Positions 1 through 8,092 of a DNA stretch of 64,000 nt are shown here, one piece after another. This DNA comes from Solirubrobacterales bacterium (GTDB lineage: Bacteria > Actinomycetota > Thermoleophilia > Solirubrobacterales > Solirubrobacteraceae), in NCBI GenBank assembly GCA_026392255.1, contig JAPLCJ010000047.1:1-64000 (forward strand), in the 5' to 3' direction. The position numbers and the translations under genes were made by a program. Position 1 is the stretch's first letter. The number at the start of each line of letters is the position of its first letter. The notes under the pieces were generated by a model. It was given only the letters and a program-made list of their open reading frames with translations. It was not told where the DNA came from and did no database searches.

Positions 1-243
1 ACCGAGATCAACGCGCTGGACTAAGCCGACGTGGGCAAGGGCCTCCAGTGCGCGATAGATACTTGCGCGGCCTACCCGACGGTTGGCGCCAGCGAGCGTG
101 CGCTCAATCTGTTCTGCGCTGACTGCGCATGTCTCCTGCGCGAGCTGGGTGATCACTTCTGCACGGGCTCCACCCGCACGGCGGCCGGACGCGTGGAGCT
201 CGGTCGTGGCGTTCTCAACCCATTCAGTGTCGATACGAGTCAT
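1..243 (-). CDS. Fur-family metalloregulator, probably Zur (C-terminus off window)
   Basis: Only the first 81 codons are in the window. They give an N-terminal winged-helix domain ending in GRASIYRALEALAHVGLVQR, which matches the Fur/Zur recognition helix pattern (RxSIYRxLxxLxxxGLV). The metal-binding and dimerisation half lies beyond base 1, so metal specificity cannot be read. The ATG overlaps the stop of the upstream permease gene (ATGA), so it is translationally coupled as the last visible gene of a zinc/manganese ABC operon. Co-transcription with the importer, plus the Zur-like box upstream of the operon, suggests it is the zinc-sensing repressor of its own operon. This is inferred from context. 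Confidence 0.85.
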   Translation of the reverse strand, partial: MTRIDTEWVENATTELHASGRRAGGARAEVITQLAQETCAVSAEQIERTLAGANRRVGRASIYRALEALAHVGLVQRVDLG

Positions 244-1043
244 GTGGTGATCTGCTTCGGGAGTAGGAGGGCGGAGGCTGCTGCAGGAATGATCGCGCAG
301 ATCGCGATTGTTGGTCCAGCCGCGATTCCCGCATGCCAAGCGACCTCAATGCCGACAACAGCTGAGAGTGCCGCAATGCCTGCCGCAAGCCAGAGCATTG
401 TTGATGCGCGCAGCGCCATCCGTTCGGCGGCTGACGCCGGCCCGATAATTAGTGCCACTGCGAGAAGAGCACCGAGGCTTCCAGCGGCCATGGCCGTGGC
501 AACTACCAGCAGGCAGATCACGAGGGTGTCCATGCGACTGGAGTCGGATGATCTAACCCCAGAGGCAAGCAACCGCCAGTGGGCGGTGCGGAGGAGTACA
601 AGGAGCACGGGTGTGAGCACGAGGGCCGTCAACAGATCTGTTGTGTCTGCTGCCAGAACATCGCCAAAGAGAGCGTCTCCCACACCGGGGGGTACGGGGC
701 CTGAGAGCGCAAGGATCGCCCCGAGGCCGAGGAGTGGTGTGATTGCTACGGCCACAGAATGATTGTCTGGTGACACCCAGCGGCGTGCCGCAGTGATGGC
801 CGCTGCAGCGACGGCGAGTCCCGCTATTCCGCCTATCGCGATTGGAATACCAAGCAGAGATGCCGCGACAAGCCCAGGGAACATTCCATGTGAAAGGGAC
901 TCGGCCGCATAGGGCAGGTCCCGCAGTAGAACCCAGCAGCCGATCGCAGCCGCCGAGGCTCCAACGACGACAGTTACGGCCGCGCCTGGACCAACAATCG
1001 CGGACTGCCATGGGTCAAGGAGCCATTGAAATGGAGCAGGCAT
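240..1043 (-). CDS. Zinc/manganese ABC transporter permease (ABC-3 family)
   Basis: A 267-residue integral membrane protein with about seven to eight hydrophobic segments and the features of ZnuB/MntB permeases: an early LRDLPYAAESLSHGMFPGL segment (the family LRxxxxxGDxLSHxxLPG region) and a late SLGALLAVALIIGPASAAER segment (family GxLLVxALLxxPAAxA). The start ATG shares one base with the stop of the ATPase gene (TGATG), and the end overlaps the Fur-family gene. It is the second permease of the system, because a first permease domain is fused to the binding protein at 1794-3533. It should form the translocation pore with that domain and the ATPase at 1043-1807. Confidence 0.9.
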   Translation of the reverse strand: MPAPFQWLLDPWQSAIVGPGAAVTVVVGASAAAIGCWVLLRDLPYAAESLSHGMFPGLVAASLLGIPIAIGGIAGLAVAAAAITAARRWVSPDNHSVAVAITPLLGLGAILALSGPVPPGVGDALFGDVLAADTTDLLTALVLTPVLLVLLRTAHWRLLASGVRSSDSSRMDTLVICLLVVATAMAAGSLGALLAVALIIGPASAAERMALRASTMLWLAAGIAALSAVVGIEVAWHAGIAAGPTIAICAIIPAAASALLLPKQITT

Positions 1044-1807
1044 CAGTGGTCGTGGTGGTGATGTGGGGGAGCCATGAAACCGCCCCCGGGGATCTCAAGA
1101 AGGTCGCTTCCAAATGTGGCTTCCAAGGTCTGTCGGGTCAGGACGGCCTCTGGAGGTCCGAACGCGAGCTGCTCGCCATTGAGGCACAGCACCTTCTCCC
1201 AAGAGCGCGCTTGGTCGAGGTCATGTGTCGCAATCAGGAGCGTTGTTCCGCTGTCGGCAAGGGTCGCGAGGAGTTTCTCGAGCCGGTCTGCAGCTACGGC
1301 ATCTAGGCCTGCAAATGGCTCGTCAAGCAGGAGGACGCTAGCTCCTCCCGCTAAGGCAGCAGCAACTTGTGTGCGGCGCTGTTGACCGCCTGAGAGTTCG
1401 CCATAAGGAGTTGAGGAGCGCTCCCCAAGCCCGACTGCCTCTAATGCCTCGCGGGCGGCCCTCCGCTGTGCCTTCCCGGGGACTCGCCACCACGGAAGGG
1501 CATCAAGGGTTCCGCAGATCGCGACATCAAGTGCTGTGACCGGCCAGTCGTTGCGGCCACTGCTCTTCTGGGGGACATGTCCGACTATGCCCCGGAGAGT
1601 GAAGGTGCCGCTAATCGGAGTCAGGTCACCTTGGAGGGTCCTGATCAGGGTTGTCTTTCCGCCGCCGTTTGGGCCCAAGAGGGCTACGCGCTCACCGGGC
1701 GCAGCCACGAAGTCAAGGCCTGTTAGGGCTGGTGTCCCACCGTAGCCGGCAACGAGCTCTTCGACTAACACGGCTGGTTGGGCTGATTGCGCACTAATAG
1801 GAACCAC
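1043..1807 (-). CDS. Zinc/manganese ABC transporter ATP-binding protein with His-rich tail
   Basis: An ABC ATPase of about 254 residues. Walker A is GPNGGGKTTL, the signature is LSGGQQRR, Walker B with catalytic Glu is LLLDEPFAGLD, and the switch His lies in IATHDLD. The C-terminus ends in HHHHDH, a plausible metal-binding tail. An open frame continues upstream to 1936 but would run through the end of the binding-protein gene. I chose the GTG at 1805-1807, which overlaps that gene by 14 bp; a second GTG near 1771 is possible. It should power the permeases on either side for Zn or Mn uptake. Confidence 0.88.
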   Translation of the reverse strand: MVPISAQSAQPAVLVEELVAGYGGTPALTGLDFVAAPGERVALLGPNGGGKTTLIRTLQGDLTPISGTFTLRGIVGHVPQKSSGRNDWPVTALDVAICGTLDALPWWRVPGKAQRRAAREALEAVGLGERSSTPYGELSGGQQRRTQVAAALAGGASVLLLDEPFAGLDAVAADRLEKLLATLADSGTTLLIATHDLDQARSWEKVLCLNGEQLAFGPPEAVLTRQTLEATFGSDLLEIPGGGFMAPPHHHHDH

Positions 1808-3533
1808 CTCCGTTCTGAGTGATTGCGCAGGTGACACGTCCACCTGAGAGCGCTGAGACGAGCGTTTCCACATTGTTGACCCACATTCCTTGCCACGTCC
1901 CGTTGCGCGTACCGGCTGCGCCGAGCGTGTCGGCATCGAGCTGCTCTTTTGAGGAGGCTCCGGTCTGCCGGCCGAGGTTCACGGCCAGGCGAGGGTCCAC
2001 TGCTCGCTCGGGGAAAATGGCTTTGACTCCCAATGAGCGAATCTTGCGAGCTAAGCCGTCGAGTGCTCGGGGGGATGGTGCGGCGGCAGTCGACTGCGAT
2101 GGGATTAGCGTCCCGATGATGCGAAGCCCAAGGCGGTCGGCCAAATAGCCAAAGGCGTCGTGATCGGTTACCAGGTTGCGTTCTCCGGATTTAAGCTTTG
2201 AGACGCATCGACGTGCTCGCCGGTCTAGGTCGGCGGCTGTGCGCGCCAGTCGCCCAGCGCGGGCTCGGTAGGCCAAAGCATGGGTCGGGTCGATCTCTGA
2301 CAGTGCGTTACCGATGGTGACGGCCGCGGCAGCGATATTGCGTGGATCGTGGAACCAATGGGGGTCTGTGCTCTTGAACTGAGCGGCGTTGCGAGCGATG
2401 GGCAGTCCTGCGGCTAGATCCAGGGTGGTCGCCTTACCTCCTGCTCGATCTTGTGCACGCTTAGCCCAGTCGTCCATTCCCGGGCCAGACCGCACGAGCA
2501 ACTCGGCTGTGGAGAGCGCATCAATGTCACTGGGGCGTGGTTCGTAGCTGTGCGGGTCCGCGCCGGCGGGGATCAGTGTCTTGACCGTGATGTCGTTACC
2601 AGCTACCTGCTGTGTGATTGAGCCGATGATCGGCGTGGTCGCGACTACCGGTGGGGTGGTCGTCTGGGCGCAACCAACTGTTGTCACGATGAGTGCGCTG
2701 AGTGCCATGGCTGCCGCGCCGCCGCCCCCGATGGGAGCTCTAGAGATTGACCGCGAGACTGAGCGTGCGCAGAGCGATCCCACGACGCAGAGGCCGGCAG
2801 TGAGAGCGATCGTTGCCCCGGGCGGCGTGTCGAAGCTAAGGCTGGCTGTGAGGCCAAGGAGGGACATGAAAACCGCGAATACTCCTGTGACAAATGCCCA
2901 TCGCTGGATTGTGCTGGCCCATGGGCGTGCCGCCGCTGCCGGTAGGACTAACAGGGTGGACGCCAGTAGGGCTCCGACTGCTGCCAGTTGGGCAATGACT
3001 GCGATTGCGACCACGCCCAGCAGGGCGCTGTTCCAAAATGGCCAGGACCTGCCAAGCATCCCCTCAGACAGCCACCTTGGTCCGCCTAGCCGAACTGCCC
3101 CGACTGCTAGGCACGCCGCCCCAGCCGCGGTGAGCAGGTCAGCTGTGGTGCTGGTCAAAAGGCTGCCAAACAGTGCGGAATCCACTCCGGCGCCAGGGCG
3201 AGAGATGTTGCTTGCCAGCAGAGCTCCAACTGCCATTGCTCCTGTCAGCCAGAGGGCTGTTCTCGTGCCTGTGCGCGTAGTCGGGCTGACCACTCCTGAT
3301 CCCGCTGCGACTCCCATGGCTCCAAGGGTGGCCCCAAGTTGAGGGGCGATGCCAAGGGCATCAGCGGCAATCAGGCCTGGGAAGGCGGCTGTGCCGATCG
3401 CGTGGGCGAAGAACCCGAGTCCGCGCATCAGTATCCACGGGCCCAGAGCAGCGGCAGTCACGCAGAGTAGGAGTAGCTCCAAGGAGGCTCGCTGAACAAA
3501 GGGATGGAGGAACTGACTGGCTAGATGCGACAT
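1794..3533 (-). CDS. Fused ABC-3 permease and metal-binding solute-binding protein
   Basis: One uninterrupted 579-residue frame. Residues 1 to about 268 are a complete ABC-3 permease with many membrane segments, including LRGL-type GLGFFAHAIGTAAFPGL and the late GALLASTLLVLPAAAAR. From about residue 276 comes a hydrophobic stretch with a lipobox-like VTTVGC (Cys288). The rest is a ZnuA/TroA-type binding protein with GADPHSYEPRPSD, DPHWFHDP and LVTDHDAFGYLADRLGL. No His-rich loop typical of many ZnuA proteins is visible. No stop or frameshift separates the two halves. An internal start near the hydrophobic stretch (GTG or Met276) could also yield a free lipoprotein. It is the first gene of the metal-import operon, behind a Zur-like box. 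Confidence 0.85.
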   Translation of the reverse strand: MSHLASQFLHPFVQRASLELLLLCVTAAALGPWILMRGLGFFAHAIGTAAFPGLIAADALGIAPQLGATLGAMGVAAGSGVVSPTTRTGTRTALWLTGAMAVGALLASNISRPGAGVDSALFGSLLTSTTADLLTAAGAACLAVGAVRLGGPRWLSEGMLGRSWPFWNSALLGVVAIAVIAQLAAVGALLASTLLVLPAAAARPWASTIQRWAFVTGVFAVFMSLLGLTASLSFDTPPGATIALTAGLCVVGSLCARSVSRSISRAPIGGGGAAAMALSALIVTTVGCAQTTTPPVVATTPIIGSITQQVAGNDITVKTLIPAGADPHSYEPRPSDIDALSTAELLVRSGPGMDDWAKRAQDRAGGKATTLDLAAGLPIARNAAQFKSTDPHWFHDPRNIAAAAVTIGNALSEIDPTHALAYRARAGRLARTAADLDRRARRCVSKLKSGERNLVTDHDAFGYLADRLGLRIIGTLIPSQSTAAAPSPRALDGLARKIRSLGVKAIFPERAVDPRLAVNLGRQTGASSKEQLDADTLGAAGTRNGTWQGMWVNNVETLVSALSGGRVTCAITQNGGGSY

Positions 3534-3543
3534 CGGCCTAAAT

Positions 3544-3562
3544 GATACTGATTCCCATTATC
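3544..3562. promoter_or_regulatory. Zur/Fur-type operator candidate
   Basis: GATACTGATTCCCATTATC, an imperfect palindrome with arms GATAxTGx and xCAxTATC. It lies 11 bp upstream of the first gene of the metal ABC operon (start 3533). It resembles AT-rich Zur boxes with GATAATG/CATTATC half-sites. With a Fur-family gene closing the same operon, autoregulated zinc repression is the natural reading. Confidence 0.55.
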
Positions 3563-3612
3563 GTCAGAGCCCGTGGGTTCTGATCGGGCGTTGTCTGAGT
3601 TGGCCTGCCTAG

Positions 3613-4572
3613 TTAGCTTTCGGCCCGCCGCAACAGCTCAGCGACCATCTGGGGGACATCGAGGGTGGGGTCAAGTGTCTTGACCTCCTTAACAGCCGCG
3701 CGGCGTCCACCCAGGGCAGTCATGCCCTTGCGCCCGTGCTCCTCAGCGAACTCAGTCAGGGCCTGCGCGCGACGCCGGGCGGCCCTCTCAGTTACAAGGT
3801 CGACACTCTCCCCGTGAGCATCCACGGCATCGATCAGGTCGGAGATGCCAGATGCTGGCGGTACAGACGAAACGGCAACGACCGAGGTCTTGGTCGCTCC
3901 GAGGGAGCGGAGTGCCGCGTGTAGATCCCTGCGGGCGCGTTGAGCGATCTGCCCAAGGTCGGCCTTGGTTACCACGAGGACATCTGGGATCTCCATGATT
4001 CCGCTCTTGATGAATTGCAGGGCGTCACCTGATGCCGGCTGGACAACTACGCAGACCGTGTCAGCAATGTCTGCGATCTCAGTCTCGGACTGACCGACAC
4101 CGACCGTCTCGACAATGACCACGTCGTAGGCGGCGGAGAGGGCTGCCGCAGCGTCACGGGTGGGCCGCGCAAGCCCGCCGAGTCGATCACCAGTGGCCAT
4201 AGAACGAATCAAGAGGTTCTTATCGGCTGGATCAAAATCAATCCGTGCGCGATCGCCAAGCAGCGAACCGCCTGAACGCTTGCTGGAGGGGTCCACCGCA
4301 ATGACCGCCACTGATCGGTCTGCGGCGCGCAGCTCACGCACGAGGACGCTGATCAGCGTTGACTTACCTGCCCCTGGGGGACCGGTTATCCCAACAACGT
4401 GGCCAGCCGGTTCATGCCCCAGTACGGCCGGTGAAGTGGCCTTTAGAAGATCCTGACGGTCGGCAGAGTCAGCACTCGCTGAGCTCTCGAGCAGGTTCAG
4501 CGCATCCGGAGCAGCGGTCAGGTCGCGCTCTGCGAGCCGATGGCCCAGCGCGGAACCCCGAGGTTCAGTCAC
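3613..4572 (-). CDS. meaB: MeaB/ArgK-type G3E GTPase, chaperone of the B12-dependent mutase
   Basis: A 319-residue protein with P-loop GPPGAGKSTL, a DPSSKRSGGSLLGDRAR segment characteristic of MeaB (switch I region), ETVGVGQSE (switch II) and VVTKADLG in the G4 position. MeaB proteins gate adenosylcobalamin loading and protect acyl-CoA mutases from inactivation. The ATG overlaps the stop of the mutase gene (ATGA), giving coupled expression. The length matches the family. The 79 bp downstream hold the promoter of the metal operon. Confidence 0.95.
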   Translation of the reverse strand: MTEPRGSALGHRLAERDLTAAPDALNLLESSASADSADRQDLLKATSPAVLGHEPAGHVVGITGPPGAGKSTLISVLVRELRAADRSVAVIAVDPSSKRSGGSLLGDRARIDFDPADKNLLIRSMATGDRLGGLARPTRDAAAALSAAYDVVIVETVGVGQSETEIADIADTVCVVVQPASGDALQFIKSGIMEIPDVLVVTKADLGQIAQRARRDLHAALRSLGATKTSVVAVSSVPPASGISDLIDAVDAHGESVDLVTERAARRRAQALTEFAEEHGRKGMTALGGRRAAVKEVKTLDPTLDVPQMVAELLRRAES

Positions 4573-6563
4573 GCCGACTGGGCTACCCCGTTGCGCTCAG
4601 CTACCAGCGCAACAATTTCGCTGATGATCTCTGTCAGGTTGTAGTCCTTGGGCGTGTATACAGCGGCTACTCCAGCGGCTGTCAGCTCGGGAACATCTTG
4701 GTCGGGAATGATTCCGCCAACGACGACGGGGACGTCTCCAGCTCCGGCCTCCTTGAGCGCGCCAATGACGGATGGAATCAGCTCGCGATGTGAGCCGGAG
4801 AGGATCGACAGGCCGATCACGTGAACGCCTTCCTGTACGGCTGAGGCAGCGATCTGTGAAGGAGTCAAACGGATGCCCTCATAGACAACATCCATTCCCG
4901 CATCGCGGGCCCTAACGGCGATCTGCTCGGCTCCGTTGCTGTGCCCATCGAGGCCAGGCTTGCCGACCAGAATTCTGATCCGACGGCCGATTGCCTCGGA
5001 TACGCGGTCAACTTCATCGCGCAGACCCTCGAGCTCCTCATCGCCAGCGAAGCTGCCTGCGGCCTCGCCAACACCGGTTGGTGCGCGGTATTCACCGAAC
5101 GCATTGCGCAGGGTGGCTGACCATTCGCCGGTGGTAGCGCCAGCGCGGGCAGCCGCGATTGTCGAGGGCATGATGTTCTCGTCTGGTGTTTCGGCAACCC
5201 GGGCAACCTCGGCCAGCGCTGCATCAACTGCGGCTTGGTCCCGCTCAGAGCGCCACTTGACAAGCGCTTCGGTCTGCTGTGCCTCGACGGCTGAGTCCAC
5301 GACAAGAATTCCACCCTCAGAGTCATCTGTCAGAGGGGAGTGCTCGGTCTCGCGGTAGTCGTTGATGCCAACAACCTTCATCTCTCCTGTTTCGATTTTG
5401 CGGATGCGAGCGCGGTGGCTCTCGACAAGTTCAGCCTTCATGTAAGGGACGGCTTCTACTGCGCCGCCATGTTCAGCGACAACGGCCATCTCAGCGCGCG
5501 ATCCCTCAAGCATTTCGGCAACCAGACCGTCCATCACCTTCGAGCCCTCGAAGATGTCCGGGTAGTCCAAGATGTCGGTCTCAAAGGCCATCACCTGCTG
5601 GATGCGGAGCGACCACTGCTGATCCCATGGTCGCGGAAGGCCGAGGGCCTCGTTCCAAGCTGGAAGCTGGATTGCCCTGGCACGGGCGTCGCGACCGAGT
5701 GTGACTGCGAGCGTTTCAAGGACGATGCGCTGAACGTTGTTTTCAGGCTGGGCTTCGGTCAAACCAAGGGAGTTGACCTGGACTCCGTAACGGAAGCGGC
5801 GCAGCTTGTCGTCGGTTACGCCGTAGCGCTCGCGGCCGAGCTCATCCCAGAGGATGCTCATGGCGCGGAGCTTGGCGTGCTCCTCGATAAACCGCACACC
5901 GGCGTTGACGAAGAACGAGATACGCGAGAACACTTGTGGCATCAGTGACTCATCCACTCGGTCACGGACTGCATCAAGAACTGCGATCGCGTTGCTCATT
6001 GCGTACGCGATCTCCTGAATTGGAGTGGCTCCAGCCTCTTGGAGGTGGTAGGAGCAGATGTTGATCGGATTCCACTTTGGAACGTTGGTCACCGTGTAGG
6101 CGACCATGTCAGCGATCAGGCGCATCGAAGGGGCTGGCGGGAACGCGTAGGTTCCACGAGCGAGGAATTCCTTGATGATGTCATTCTGGGTGGTGCCTTG
6201 AAGCTGGTCCTCGGTAGCGCCCTGTTCCTCCGCGGCAACGATGTAAAGGCCGAGCAGCCAAGCGGCTGTAGCGTTAATCGTCATCGACGTATTCATCTGG
6301 TCAAGTGGGATGCCATCCAAAAGAACCTTCATGTCGCCACGATGGGCGACGGGCACGCCGACTTTGCCTACCTCGCCGCGGGCAAGCTCGTCACCTGCGT
6401 CATACCCGGTCTGGGTGGGGAGGTCAAAGGCAATGGAGAGGCCGGTCTGGCCTTTGGCAAGGTTGCCGCGGTACAGCTCGTTGGACTTGGCCGCAGTGGA
6501 GTGGCCGGCGTAGGTCCGCATCATCCATGGACGGTCGGGCTTGGGAAGTCGATGGTCGCTCAT
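4569..6563 (-). CDS. meaA: Adenosylcobalamin-dependent ethylmalonyl-CoA mutase-type enzyme (MeaA)
   Basis: A 664-residue single-chain mutase. The N-terminal TIM-barrel part has RTYAGHSTAAKSN, YRGNLAKGQTGLSIAFDLPT, MNTSMTINATAAWLL and GTTQNDIIKEF. The C-terminal B12-binding domain carries GKPGLDGHSNGAEQ (base-off DxHxxG motif near residue 540), GLSILSGSH and VVVGGIIP. The RTYAGHSTA opening and overall length fit MeaA/Ecm better than the longer methylmalonyl-CoA mutase alpha subunit, and ccr lies nearby. It would convert ethylmalonyl-CoA to methylsuccinyl-CoA. Start: ATG at 6561-6563, with a TACACT hexamer 8 bp upstream; the open frame runs on to 6725 but only across the divergent gene. Confidence 0.9.
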   Translation of the reverse strand: MSDHRLPKPDRPWMMRTYAGHSTAAKSNELYRGNLAKGQTGLSIAFDLPTQTGYDAGDELARGEVGKVGVPVAHRGDMKVLLDGIPLDQMNTSMTINATAAWLLGLYIVAAEEQGATEDQLQGTTQNDIIKEFLARGTYAFPPAPSMRLIADMVAYTVTNVPKWNPINICSYHLQEAGATPIQEIAYAMSNAIAVLDAVRDRVDESLMPQVFSRISFFVNAGVRFIEEHAKLRAMSILWDELGRERYGVTDDKLRRFRYGVQVNSLGLTEAQPENNVQRIVLETLAVTLGRDARARAIQLPAWNEALGLPRPWDQQWSLRIQQVMAFETDILDYPDIFEGSKVMDGLVAEMLEGSRAEMAVVAEHGGAVEAVPYMKAELVESHRARIRKIETGEMKVVGINDYRETEHSPLTDDSEGGILVVDSAVEAQQTEALVKWRSERDQAAVDAALAEVARVAETPDENIMPSTIAAARAGATTGEWSATLRNAFGEYRAPTGVGEAAGSFAGDEELEGLRDEVDRVSEAIGRRIRILVGKPGLDGHSNGAEQIAVRARDAGMDVVYEGIRLTPSQIAASAVQEGVHVIGLSILSGSHRELIPSVIGALKEAGAGDVPVVVGGIIPDQDVPELTAAGVAAVYTPKDYNLTEIISEIVALVAERNGVAQSA

Positions 6564-6571
6564 AGGTGTGA

Positions 6572-6585
6572 AGTGTAGGTACTGT
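6572..6585. promoter_or_regulatory. Overlapping divergent -10 elements for meaA and the metallo-hydrolase gene
   Basis: Only 30 bp separate two divergent starts. On the minus strand TACACT (6572-6577) ends 8 bp before the meaA ATG. On the plus strand TACTGT (6580-6585) ends 8 bp before the GTG at 6594. No Shine-Dalgarno is visible on either side, so both transcripts are probably leaderless. Confidence 0.5.
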
Positions 6586-6593
6586 GCGCCTTT

Positions 6594-7466
6594 GTGAGTA
6601 CTGCGGCAGACATCGAACCGATTGACATCCTCCACCTCGGTAGGGAGAAAGTTCTCTGCACTTGGCGCGTTGGGGATCTGATCATCGATCCAGGGCCAAC
6701 AACCTGTGCTGACACGCTGGTCCAAGCCCTAGGCGGGCGGGTCCCGAAAGCGATCCTCCTGACCCATATTCATCTGGACCACGCAGGTGCCACAGGGGAG
6801 CTTGTGCGCCGCTGGCCGGGTGTTGAGGTCTACGTCCATGAACGTGGGGCCAGACACATGATTGACCCTTCCAAACTGATCAACAGCGCCTCAATGCTTT
6901 ACCAAGAGCAGATGGAGGTCCTCTGGGGTGAGATCGTCCCTGTTCCAGAGGAATCAGTACGCATCCTCACCGGAGGGGAGACAATTGCCCTCGAAGGAGG
7001 AATTGAAGTCGCATACACGCCAGGTCACGCGCAGCATCATGTTTCCTATCTCCACCTTGGTTCAGGGACCGCGTTTGTGGGTGATGTGGCTGGCGTGAGG
7101 ATTCCGCCAGGCGGAGCAGTGATCGCTCCGACTCCACCACCAGACATCAATGTTGAGGTGTGGCACGAATCGATTGACCTGATTGAGCGCTGGGCTCCGA
7201 ACGCGTTGGGTCTTACTCACTGGGGTCGGGTAGATGACCCAGCTGCTCAGCTAGAGGCTGTCAGGCGTTGTCTGGATGATCACGCAGCCCTTGCCCGTGA
7301 TCTCGACCCCGGGGAGTTCGCTACCGCAGTCCGTGAGCGGCTTGCCCGTGATGTCGGTCGAGAGGTTGCCGAGGCTTACTTCCAGGCGGCGCCACCGGAT
7401 CAACTTCACGCCGGATTAGCCCGCTACTGGGCCAAGCGAGCCGAGCGCGAGGCGGAGGGCGCCTGA
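6594..7466 (+). CDS. MBL-fold metallo-hydrolase
   Basis: A 290-residue protein with the metallo-beta-lactamase motif HIHLDH near residue 60, a further His in YTPGHAQHHV, Asp in FVGDVAG and His in LGLTHWGR. Together these form a two-metal site of the glyoxalase II/hydrolase type. The C-terminal 60 residues are helical and charged. It starts with GTG and ends overlapping the clpS start (TGATG), so the two are co-transcribed. The substrate is unknown; nothing here identifies it as a true glyoxalase II or lactonase. Confidence 0.88.
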   Translation: MSTAADIEPIDILHLGREKVLCTWRVGDLIIDPGPTTCADTLVQALGGRVPKAILLTHIHLDHAGATGELVRRWPGVEVYVHERGARHMIDPSKLINSASMLYQEQMEVLWGEIVPVPEESVRILTGGETIALEGGIEVAYTPGHAQHHVSYLHLGSGTAFVGDVAGVRIPPGGAVIAPTPPPDINVEVWHESIDLIERWAPNALGLTHWGRVDDPAAQLEAVRRCLDDHAALARDLDPGEFATAVRERLARDVGREVAEAYFQAAPPDQLHAGLARYWAKRAEREAEGA

Positions 7467-7753
7467 TGGGCAAGACGGTCGAGCAGGAGCGCACCAGTGG
7501 ACCGGGCACGGGGCTGGGCGGTAACTGGAATGTGATCGTCCTCAACGACGAGCACAACACCTTTGACCATGTCGCTCATGTTCTTGCCCGTTACCTGCCT
7601 GGCGTGACGGTCGGAGACGGCTTCCGTATCGCGGATGAAATTCACGGGGCGGGCCGCGCCATTGTCTGGACTGGTCAGCTTGAGATTGCCGAGCACTACT
7701 CAGAGCAGCTCCAAGCCGCGGGCCTGACTATGGCCCCGCTTGAACGCTCCTAG
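7466..7753 (+). CDS. clpS: ATP-dependent Clp protease adaptor ClpS
   Basis: A 95-residue protein with the ClpS core: WNVIVLNDEHNTFDHVAHVL, in which NDxxxTFDHV is the N-degron pocket region, and a later GRAIVWTGQLEIAEHYSEQL that fits the xxGxAxVxxGxxExAExxxxxL pattern. ClpS delivers N-end-rule substrates to ClpA or ClpC. It is co-transcribed with the upstream hydrolase (1 bp overlap). No clp ATPase or aat gene is in the window. Confidence 0.92.
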   Translation: MGKTVEQERTSGPGTGLGGNWNVIVLNDEHNTFDHVAHVLARYLPGVTVGDGFRIADEIHGAGRAIVWTGQLEIAEHYSEQLQAAGLTMAPLERS

Positions 7754-7765
7754 AGAGTTAGCTGA

Positions 7766-8092
7766 TCAGGCGGTTTCTGCGTACGACGCGCTGCCTGTGA
7801 CGATCTTGTCAGACCAGCTGTAGAGCACTCCAAGCTGGAAGAGCCCCCCGTTGTGAATCCGGAAGTTCCTGAATTCAGGGCCTTCCCACCACTCAGTGAA
7901 GCCTTCATATACCGGGAAGTCAGCAGTAAGGAGGAACTTGTAGCGGTCATCGCGCTGGCGAGTGACGGTGTAGGAGGTAGCCCCATAGTTGAGCGCAGAT
8001 GGTGCGATCTTGGCCAAAGCGGCCTGAAGATCGTCACCCCTGAGTCCCGTGGCGTACCAAGGGATCTGAACTGTTCCGCCCTTGCCGGCCAT
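7766..8092 (-). CDS. Conserved hypothetical protein coupled to ccr
   Basis: A 108-residue soluble protein, aromatic-rich (WYATG, TEWWEGPEF, YSWSD), with alternating strands and helices. It has no signal peptide or recognisable catalytic motif. The small size and WxGPEF-like pattern recall dimeric alpha-beta barrel proteins, but I cannot assign a family. Its ATG shares a base with the ccr stop (TAATG), so it is coupled to crotonyl-CoA carboxylase/reductase and may act in that pathway. This is inference from position only. Confidence 0.8.
   Translation of the reverse strand: MAGKGGTVQIPWYATGLRGDDLQAALAKIAPSALNYGATSYTVTRQRDDRYKFLLTADFPVYEGFTEWWEGPEFRNFRIHNGGLFQLGVLYSWSDKIVTGSASYAETA

Noticed and set aside
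31-762. Long plus-strand open frame over the permease and regulator genes
   Set aside because: It mirrors two overlapping minus-strand genes with clear family motifs; its translation is Arg/Ala-rich with no domain.
2581-3342. 253-codon plus-strand open frame opposite the permease part of the fusion
   Set aside because: Antisense shadow of a high-GC membrane gene; low-complexity composition, no start context.
5340-5948. 202-codon plus-strand open frame within the mutase gene
   Set aside because: Opposite a strongly conserved enzyme; no recognisable domain.
4569-6563. Assignment of the mutase as methylmalonyl-CoA mutase
   Set aside because: Its length and RTYAGHSTA opening fit MeaA/Ecm better, and ccr is adjacent; phylogeny would settle this.
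6564-6725. N-terminal extension of the mutase
   Set aside because: It runs over the promoter and the divergent hydrolase start; the family begins near the ATG at 6563, which has a -10 box 8 bp upstream.
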